DNA of 64,000 nucleotides, taken from assembly GCF_900101765.1 (NCBI RefSeq), contig NZ_LT627735.1, positions 744,001 through 808,000 of the forward strand, read 5' to 3'. Positions within the stretch are counted from its first letter, which is position 1; every line of letters begins with the position of its first letter. The translations under genes were made by a program, and so were the position numbers. Shown here one piece after another: positions 57,921 through 64,000 of the stretch. The notes under the pieces are model-generated. The model saw nothing but the letters and a program-made list of their open reading frames with translations. It had not been told where the DNA came from and did no database searches. The stretch is from Nonlabens sp. Hel1_33_55 (GTDB taxonomy: Bacteria; Bacteroidota; Bacteroidia; Flavobacteriales; Flavobacteriaceae).

Positions 57921-59110
57921 AATTTTCTGTTTAGTGTGTAGAACTTTCCTTTTTTTCTGATTGTAGCAAAGTCACCAATCGGATCTTTTATGATTTTATC
58001 ATAATTGGATGAATTTTGTAAAGGCAGAATATTGAAATGATTAAGAAGTATGTCTTTCAAGGAAGATTTAGTTTCTCCAATTTCTTCTTTAGTAATGGTG
58101 TATAAGTCTCCCAACGTGAATTGTAATTGATCTCTACCCAGCTCGTCCATAAGATCAATAAGAAATAATTCTAATTCAATAAGTTTTGGATGTCTACTGG
58201 CTCGTTTTAGATTTACTAAAGCTTGAGTTTCTAATTCTTTTGGATCGAAATGCATTCTTCCAACTCTAGTTGTACTGAGTTTACGGTGAGTTAAATAATG
58301 TAAAAAATGCGGTATTTCCTTTTTAAGATGTTTAAGTATATTCACATCGTCTTCTTTCAAAACAGGAATTTTTCGAACCCAAAACCTAGTTTCGTCTTGA
58401 TCAATTTTTATAAATGTGGTCTCATGATTACTAATTGGGATAAATTTCCCATAAAAATTGACACTTTTACGATCTTTATTTTTACTCTCTGATTGAGCTT
58501 TATAAGATGTACTTAGGAACTTCATTGTCTCGACAACCTGCTGGAGGCTTATCATGGTCTCATCAATGATTAAAACCAAGTTGTTAAGCCAATCTCCGTT
58601 AAATTGACTAGCCAAATCCCTTACTCCGATAAACAAAGCGTTGTCCTCGTAGATGTCTTTAATCCACTTACCAAAGGTGCTTTTACCTGTATTCCTTTCT
58701 TTCGAGACTAAACATAGTACAGGAAGAAAATGTTTAGGATCTAAATACATTATTTGTAGATAGTCCAGACCTAATTCCATTTGTTCTCCAAAAATGTGTT
58801 TTAGAAATTCTAGTGTGATAGTTACATCTCCTTCTTTAGGAATATGGGACAAGCAAGAGTACTCGTTCAAATAGTCTCCTATCTCTTTTTTGAGCCCAAT
58901 ATTGTCTGGCTCATAAATAAAACCATCATATTTAGGAATCCCATTAGCAAAATCTTTACTATGGTCATTAACAATATTTTGATACGACCAGCGAATGATT
59001 TTCGTTCGAAACTCATTGTCTCCAACAGGAAACTGTGAAAATTTAAAAGTGTCGGTACCTACACGAGCATACCAATTTCTTTCGTCATGGTTTTCTTTAC
59101 TATTTTTCAT
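57908..59110 (-). CDS. SF3/D5-like helicase, DUF5906-type replication protein
   Basis: 400 aa from the ATG at 59110; an ATG 24 bases upstream is possible. LCLVSKERNTGKSTFGKWIKD has the Walker A (about 138-145) and WLNNLVLIIDETMI the Walker B (about 178-184) of plasmid/phage SF3 helicases. SVNFYGKFIPISNHETTFIKID is the sensor region. It is likely to unwind the origin of the element. The last codons are made from one iteron copy. Confidence 0.82.
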   Translation of the reverse strand: MKNSKENHDERNWYARVGTDTFKFSQFPVGDNEFRTKIIRWSYQNIVNDHSKDFANGIPKYDGFIYEPDNIGLKKEIGDYLNEYSCLSHIPKEGDVTITLEFLKHIFGEQMELGLDYLQIMYLDPKHFLPVLCLVSKERNTGKSTFGKWIKDIYEDNALFIGVRDLASQFNGDWLNNLVLIIDETMISLQQVVETMKFLSTSYKAQSESKNKDRKSVNFYGKFIPISNHETTFIKIDQDETRFWVRKIPVLKEDDVNILKHLKKEIPHFLHYLTHRKLSTTRVGRMHFDPKELETQALVNLKRASRHPKLIELELFLIDLMDELGRDQLQFTLGDLYTITKEEIGETKSSLKDILLNHFNILPLQNSSNYDKIIKDPIGDFATIRKKGKFYTLNRKLVDK

Positions 59111-59206
59111 TGCATATAATTTGCAATGCATCACTCAATACTATAATTTTACTTTATCACAAGGAATTATAGACCTCAAGTAATACATCTAGTTTGCTTG
59201 AGGTTT

Positions 59207-59497
59207 TTATTTTGAGATCTTATTATTAAGTATGTAGCTAGTGGCTTCTGATGCTAATTGCTGTGAAGACTTCACACCATTAGTAAGCATCCATTCTTCG
59301 ACCTCTTTCTTACTGAAATACAATACCTTACCTAATGGTTTATAGAACGGTATTTGCTTTTTAGAGGTTAAAGTATAGATATACTTTTTTGAAAGTCCCG
59401 TAAATAGTGAGACTTCATCTGCGGTTAGGACAGCCTTATTGTTACATAAAGCATCTTCTATTCTATTTAATTGGTCTTTTAATTCTAAATCGTTCAT
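59207..59497 (-). CDS. Excisionase family DNA-binding protein
   Basis: 96 aa. NKAVLTADEVSLFTGLSKKYIYTLTSKKQIPFYKPLGKVLYFSKKEVEEWM is the MerR-like winged helix of HTH_17/excisionase proteins found beside tyrosine recombinases in Bacteroidetes elements. It may direct excision or regulate the replication genes that follow. The 149-base gap upstream (59498-59646) has no gene. Confidence 0.88.
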   Translation of the reverse strand: MNDLELKDQLNRIEDALCNNKAVLTADEVSLFTGLSKKYIYTLTSKKQIPFYKPLGKVLYFSKKEVEEWMLTNGVKSSQQLASEATSYILNNKISK

Positions 59498-59646
59498 TGA
59501 TCCTTATTTAAGATTAATGAACAGGCCTGTTCGCTATTGTTCGATATCGGAAACAAACCTATTTCAAAAAGAACTAACAGAAAATTATCTTGCTGAATTG
59601 ATAGAAATTAAAATTAAAAAACTGTAAATCAGTAATTTAAAATGCA

Positions 59647-61179
59647 TCAATATTTTGAACAAGATAAAATTTGTTCTGAATGTGGATCAAGTGTGGCATT
59701 TGTAATATCAGTGGGTAAATGCCTTTTAAACTTTAAATAGTTGGATTTCAAAGTAGATGCTGAAAATCCTATTTTAAAATCATATAGAAACATCAGAGCT
59801 AAAGTTTTAAAAACCTCCTCCTGATTGTCAAACACAATTTTGTTTTTAAGTACTATTGTGAAAAGTGCTTTTTGAAGCTTATCCTTAACATTTCTTGGAA
59901 AATTAATCAAAGGTTTTTCAAGAGAATAATTCAATAATGGGTCGATTGAAGAGTCACTAGTTTGTTCTTCAACAGAAAAAGTGTTAACCAATAAATTTAT
60001 TCTCAAAGCCATTTCTTTTTTTAAATTCTTTTTAATTGATATTCCAGAATACGAAATCAAGATGTTGTTTAAAATAGTTATAAAGTCTTTATGGTTAAAA
60101 CCTGATTTTAAAATAAGAGGTTTAAAGTTTTTACCAAAAATTGGATTACGACATGAGAGCTTATAATTGTCTATCCATTCGAAATAGATTAGGTTTTGAG
60201 ATAATATATATCTGTCACTAACCTCTAAATCGTCGATTTCTTCTTGATATAGCCTTGAATCTTTTTGATTTTCTGCATCGGGATCTATTACTGGTAGATG
60301 GTGTAAATTGAACATGCGTTTATCAAAGGCAGTACTTCCTGTTATCCACGGCTCGTCAGTTAAATAATCGCACGAATTATAGGATACCTTAAATCGTTCA
60401 AATACTGGTTGACGAGATAAATTATCCAAGCGTAAAAGATTAATTAGTTCGTTCTTTCGATTGATTAAATCATTTTTTATTTCAGCTTTTTGAAAATACC
60501 CATGGTAACGTTCAATCCATTCCCTATGAGTTAAACAATAAATAAAACATCGTTCAAACTTTAAGTTACTAAAGTTGACGGATTTGTCTAAGTTAAATTG
60601 GCGAAAATTTTCAATTATTTCATTCTTGACCTGAAAATACCTATTGTAAGGATAATTAGAACTTAAATCACGTTCGAGATATTGAACAACTGAGTTTAAT
60701 ATTTGAACCAATTTCACAGAAAATATAGTTTTACAAATATTATTGTCTCTCAAAAGAGATTTAATATCTGTTTCATATAATGTTATTTCATGTTTTACTG
60801 TATCAATTATTTCTCTTTTTGTTTGATCCAGTTTGTCCCAATCATAGAAATAATCAAGGACGTAGTCTAATTTATCGATAGGGTCAAATATTCGTTTAGT
60901 TGGGAATGGAAAACCATTCTTCAAATCATTTACTACCCAAACCTCATCAAATGATTCATTAAAGCTTTCATATTCTATGCTTATGTTAGCGAATAACTCA
61001 ATGTTTTCTATACTAACCTCGAGTGTTCTTATAACATTTTTAAAAACCCATAAAAATTGATATTCACTCAAATGGTATAAATCGTATGTTAATTTATCTG
61101 GGAAATTATTTTGGTTTCCTTGAACAATACCTTTCAATACTTTTTTTGTCGTCCTATTTATTTTAAAATCTTTATGCAT
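59647..61179 (-). CDS. Unknown protein between recombinase and excisionase
   Basis: 510 aa. Mostly helical, rich in Asp/Asn/Lys, no signal peptide or clear motif. Notable segments are LTYDLYHLSEYQFLWVFKNVI, FCLTHREWIERYHGYF-like (residues about 210-225) and a C-terminal LMFLYDFKIGFSASTLKSNY. Its start overlaps the recombinase stop by 8 bases, so it is co-translated. A regulatory or cargo role on the element is possible. Not recognised. Confidence 0.65.
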   Translation of the reverse strand: MHKDFKINRTTKKVLKGIVQGNQNNFPDKLTYDLYHLSEYQFLWVFKNVIRTLEVSIENIELFANISIEYESFNESFDEVWVVNDLKNGFPFPTKRIFDPIDKLDYVLDYFYDWDKLDQTKREIIDTVKHEITLYETDIKSLLRDNNICKTIFSVKLVQILNSVVQYLERDLSSNYPYNRYFQVKNEIIENFRQFNLDKSVNFSNLKFERCFIYCLTHREWIERYHGYFQKAEIKNDLINRKNELINLLRLDNLSRQPVFERFKVSYNSCDYLTDEPWITGSTAFDKRMFNLHHLPVIDPDAENQKDSRLYQEEIDDLEVSDRYILSQNLIYFEWIDNYKLSCRNPIFGKNFKPLILKSGFNHKDFITILNNILISYSGISIKKNLKKEMALRINLLVNTFSVEEQTSDSSIDPLLNYSLEKPLINFPRNVKDKLQKALFTIVLKNKIVFDNQEEVFKTLALMFLYDFKIGFSASTLKSNYLKFKRHLPTDITNATLDPHSEQILSCSKY

Positions 61180-62311
61180 TGTTTTGAATTTTTAATTCAG
61201 GTATAAGCTCTGCGGCCTCTTTCATTTTTTCATCAATGATCTTAGCGTAAATCTCCGTGGTTCGAAGCTCACGATGCCCTAATCTTTTAGATACCGTATA
61301 AATATCAGCGCCCATTGTAAGTAGGAGTAGTGCATTGGTATGTCTAGCGCTATGAAATGTAATATGTTTTGGAATACCAGCTCGAATGCACCATTTCAAA
61401 AGCTCTGCATTATAAGTTGCTCCATATTTGAGTCCTTTAAAAACTTTTTCAAATTCACCTCGTCTACTTCCCATGAGATCTCTTGATTGCTGGCTTATCG
61501 GTAAATATTCCATTCCCTTAGTTTTCTTCTGGCGAAAATTAATTTTACATCCATTAGGTTCGTCCCTCACTTCATACCATTTTAGTTTATCAATATCGGA
61601 CCACCTTAATCCTGACAAGCAAGAAACCAAGAACGCATTTTTTAATTGTGGATACTTACAGTAAGTACGAGCCAATTTTTCTAATTCATTCATCGTTAAA
61701 TATTCTCGATTAGATTCAGCCATTTCAAAAGATTTTGCAGCTTTTCGTAGGTCTTTGTCTAAGAAGTTTTCTTCGAACGCCCGGCGCAGACAAGCTTTGA
61801 ACTTGTTGTAATAGGTATGTTTTGTATTCTGAGATAAACTAGTGTGAGATTTTGTTTTTGCGGTTTGATCCAAGTACTTTCTAAACCCTCTGACAAAATC
61901 TTCGTTTACGTCTTCAAATGTGTAATGGCTAGGACAGTATCTTTCTAGATGTAATCCGGCTGCGTCCCAATTATCATAGTTCCCTTTACTCTCAAATCTC
62001 TCTTCTTTGAGCTTGGTATAGTACTCAAGAAAGTTTGTGTTTTTCTTTCTAGTGTTTGCAATTTTATACTTCCCTTGAAGATGCTCCGACTTGCGTATAG
62101 AAAGAATGTTTTCAGCTAACTCTAGATTTTCTTTATTTTGATTTTGAATCTTTCTTTCCTTGGAACTGTTATCCAGATAAAGGTTGAGATACTCAAATGA
62201 CCTTCTATGTTTTCTCTTTCCAGTATCATCAACGGTAGAGCCATTGTAGTATTCAATAAATAAGCTTTCTCTAGAATTTTTGAGTTTTTTACTTTTAAGA
62301 GTGATTTTCAT
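61172..62311 (-). CDS. Tyrosine recombinase/integrase
   Basis: 379 aa from the ATG at 62311 (MKITLKSKKLKNSRESLFIEYY, the normal start of Bacteroidetes integrases); the open frame runs 31 codons further up over a TGTAC palindrome. An arm-binding N-domain and SAM-like domain precede the catalytic core: SGLRWSDIDKLKW (Arg236), ITFHSARHTNALL (His320, Arg323), RLGHRELRTTEIYAKI (His346, Tyr355). All catalytic residues are present. It lies next to the 3' end of mnmE, which is its likely target. Confidence 0.92.
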   Translation of the reverse strand: MKITLKSKKLKNSRESLFIEYYNGSTVDDTGKRKHRRSFEYLNLYLDNSSKERKIQNQNKENLELAENILSIRKSEHLQGKYKIANTRKKNTNFLEYYTKLKEERFESKGNYDNWDAAGLHLERYCPSHYTFEDVNEDFVRGFRKYLDQTAKTKSHTSLSQNTKHTYYNKFKACLRRAFEENFLDKDLRKAAKSFEMAESNREYLTMNELEKLARTYCKYPQLKNAFLVSCLSGLRWSDIDKLKWYEVRDEPNGCKINFRQKKTKGMEYLPISQQSRDLMGSRRGEFEKVFKGLKYGATYNAELLKWCIRAGIPKHITFHSARHTNALLLLTMGADIYTVSKRLGHRELRTTEIYAKIIDEKMKEAAELIPELKIQNNA

Positions 62312-62317
62312 TTTCGA

Positions 62318-62333
62318 TGTACTTTGTACACCT
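62318..62333. promoter_or_regulatory. TGTACTTTGTACA palindrome and TACACCT arm-like site
   Basis: TGTACTTTGTACA (62318-62330) overlaps TACACCT (62327-62333), the complement of the AGGTGTA repeats at 22274 and 34616. It sits just upstream of the integrase start, in inverted orientation to the distal copies. It may be a recombinase arm site or the integrase operator. Confidence 0.4.
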
Positions 62334-62482
62334 CTCGAAAAATGCTGCAAGGCAAGATGTACTAATGAGGTACTAAATGTAGAACCATCATTGAATATAC
62401 ACAACTAAAGTTGTGAACAAATATCTGTAAATCAGTTATTTGTTCGTTTTGGTAATCTTTTGATTCTTGTTGTTTCACTTAT

Positions 62483-63919
62483 TTACTTCCCGATGCAAAA
62501 CTGCGAGAAAATATTACCCAACAATTCATCATTTGTAATCTCACCCGTGATTAGGCCTATGTGCTCTGCAGTGGCTTTGATGTCTATAGCAAGGAACTCG
62601 CTAGAGATATCGTTTTCGATGCCTTGTTGTACTTCCATGAGCGTTGCGTATGCTTTTTGTAGCGCATCATAATGTCTAGCATTACTCACGATGCTGTCGT
62701 CTGCGCTTAGCGCGCCGCTTTGGAAACTAGCAACTAGTGCTTCTTTCAATTCCTCAACGCCTGTACCTGATTTTGCACTTAGAGATATTACTATAGTTTC
62801 TGGTGAGCGTTTGGTAAGTTGTTTAGTGATTTCGGCGTGTTCCAGTCCAGTGATTTCGTCTAGCTTATTGAGAACTACCACGATGGGTTTGTCTGGAAAC
62901 TTTTCCTTCATGATCTGAATGCGCATCAAGCAGTGAACTATTCGCGGATTAGTATTGAGCTGTGTAGCATCTAATAGATAGAGTACCAATCTGGATTGTT
63001 CTGCTTTTGAATAACTGCGTTGGATACCCATCGTCTCGATGGTGTCTGTCGTCTCGCGTATTCCAGCTGTGTCGATGAATCTGAATCTGATTCCCTCAAT
63101 GTTGATCTCGTCCTCGATACTATCTCTGGTAGTTCCTGCAATATCACTTACAATAGCTTTATCCTCATTAAGTAAAGCATTCAGTAATGTAGATTTACCA
63201 ACATTGGGTTCTCCCACGATGGCGATAGGGATTCCAGACTTTAGAACGTTGCCCAAAGCAAAGGAATCAATAAGTTTTCTAAGCGTCTTTTGACTTTCTG
63301 CAAGTAATTTTTTCAAGTCATCTCTATTGGCAAACTCTACATCTTCCTCGCTAAAATCTAGTTCCAGCTCAATCATACTAGAGAAGTTCAATAATTGCTT
63401 TCTCAAATCTTGCAGCTCGTTAGAAAATCCACCGCGCATTTGCTGGATGGCCATCTGGTGCGCCGTTTCACTTTCTGATGCGATTAGGTCGGCCACAGCT
63501 TCCGCTTGTGATAAGTCCATCTTTGCGTTCAAGAAGGCTTGTAGTGTGAATTCACCTGCTTTTGCGGCTCTCGCACCCTTGCGCAGACACAATCCTATGA
63601 TTTCTTGCTGTATGTAGATGGACCCATGACAGGAGAATTCCACAACGTCTTCGCCCGTGTAAGATCTAGGACCATCAAATCGCGTCAACAATACCTGATC
63701 TACGACACGATCGCCATCCAGAACGTGTCCTAATGTTACGGTATTAGGATGCAGTCGTTCGTATAGTTTTGCATTTGGTTTTGATTTCGCTTTCGCGAAA
63801 GCGGGAACAAAAACACCACCAGCAATAGCATGAGCATCGGGTCCAGAAAGTCGTATTACTGCAATGGCCCCAGATCCTGCTGGCGTCGCCAGTGCTACAA
63901 TGGTATCGTTTTTAAACAT
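62483..63919 (-). CDS. mnmE: tRNA uridine-5-carboxymethylaminomethyl modification GTPase MnmE
   Basis: 478 aa. N-terminal THF-binding domain (DTIVALATPAGSGAIAVIRLSG), helical domain, and a G domain with G1 GEPNVGKST (236-244), DIAGTTRDS, DTAGIRET and NKLDE. The C-terminus NIFSQFCIGK has the invariant Cys. With MnmG it modifies U34 of several tRNAs. It is a housekeeping gene on the minus strand; the mobile element lies at its 3' end without damaging the last codons. A palindrome copy encodes PAFAKAK (39-45). The 80 bases after its start contain no gene. Confidence 0.97.
   Translation of the reverse strand: MFKNDTIVALATPAGSGAIAVIRLSGPDAHAIAGGVFVPAFAKAKSKPNAKLYERLHPNTVTLGHVLDGDRVVDQVLLTRFDGPRSYTGEDVVEFSCHGSIYIQQEIIGLCLRKGARAAKAGEFTLQAFLNAKMDLSQAEAVADLIASESETAHQMAIQQMRGGFSNELQDLRKQLLNFSSMIELELDFSEEDVEFANRDDLKKLLAESQKTLRKLIDSFALGNVLKSGIPIAIVGEPNVGKSTLLNALLNEDKAIVSDIAGTTRDSIEDEINIEGIRFRFIDTAGIRETTDTIETMGIQRSYSKAEQSRLVLYLLDATQLNTNPRIVHCLMRIQIMKEKFPDKPIVVVLNKLDEITGLEHAEITKQLTKRSPETIVISLSAKSGTGVEELKEALVASFQSGALSADDSIVSNARHYDALQKAYATLMEVQQGIENDISSEFLAIDIKATAEHIGLITGEITNDELLGNIFSQFCIGK
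63788..63803. repeat. Palindrome CGCTTTCGCGAAAGCG, copy 12
   Basis: Full palindrome inside mnmE, read on the minus strand as PAFAKAK. Confidence 0.95.
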
Positions 63920-64000
63920 ATGACAAAGGTAATAGCTTCACGCCTCAAATGTGTGGTGCGGATGCTAAACTCTCCTAAAGCACCATCAAATTACCAAAGT

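Noticed and set aside
59441..59627. 62-aa + strand reading frame over the excisionase start
   Set aside because: Overlaps the excisionase gene antisense and has no ribosome site or recognisable domain.
52930..62404. Complete conjugative element (ICE)
   Set aside because: Relaxase, partition, replication and integration genes are present, but no TraG/VirB-type secretion genes; it is only mobilisable.

Overview
The window looks like chromosome of a marine, AT-rich Flavobacteriaceae bacterium. Secreted proteins end in type IX secretion (T9SS) sorting domains, lipoboxes are of the Bacteroidetes kind, one possible -7 element fits TAnnTTTG, and a sulfatase-rich polysaccharide utilisation locus (PUL) is present. 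No rRNA, tRNA or CRISPR array was seen.

1-22.1 kb, all on the + strand: a locus for a sulfated polysaccharide. It holds five sulfatases (the first cut by the window edge), a clan-A type glycoside hydrolase, a GH10 enzyme, two secreted parallel beta-helix proteins, a xylose-isomerase-like TIM barrel lipoprotein and a TPR protein. Two T9SS proteins with shared tandem modules and two small secreted proteins follow. No SusC/SusD pair is in view, so the transporter probably lies upstream. Many genes touch or overlap, which suggests a few long operons.

22.2-62.5 kb: accessory DNA in the hotspot at the 3' end of mnmE, whose intact copy is at 62483-63919. Two degenerate copies of the last mnmE codons (Phe-Cys-Ile-Gly/Ser-Lys-stop) lie at 22217 and 34549, each followed by paired AGGTGTA-like repeats. 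I read this as two islands added in tandem. Island 1 (22.2-34.5 kb) has three class-C-beta-lactamase-like serine hydrolases, an S41 protease, an alpha/beta hydrolase, a LytS/LytTR two-component pair, a DUF6624-like protein, a frameshifted lipoprotein and a DUF418 membrane protein. Island 2 (34.6-62.4 kb) is a defence island on a mobilisable element. Its cargo is an AbiE-like HTH/nucleotidyltransferase pair, a KAP NTPase with a small repeat-bearing membrane partner, a PD-(D/E)XK protein, a PLD-like protein, an HNH protein, a two-reverse-transcriptase system with a likely ncRNA, a DUF262-HNH protein, a SIR2-like protein and a frameshifted type IIG restriction-modification enzyme. Its backbone (53-62.4 kb) carries ParA and a ribbon-helix-helix protein, relaxase, MobC-like protein, primase, SF3-like helicase, excisionase and tyrosine recombinase. 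No type IV secretion genes are present, so it would depend on a helper.

The most interesting system is at 42.95-46.8 kb. Two adjacent, translationally coupled reverse transcriptases (441 and 675 aa, both with YVDD) resemble DRT type 3. Directly after the second one is a 120-nt region on the same strand that can fold into a closed stem, two hairpins and a loop-loop pseudoknot, and it exposes an alternating (AC)4 tract next to the stem, as expected for a template RNA. A second genome-scale signal is the palindrome CGCTTTCGCGAAAGCG, seen in 12 full or partial copies, mostly inside coding regions and in all reading frames, but absent from the mobilisation backbone.
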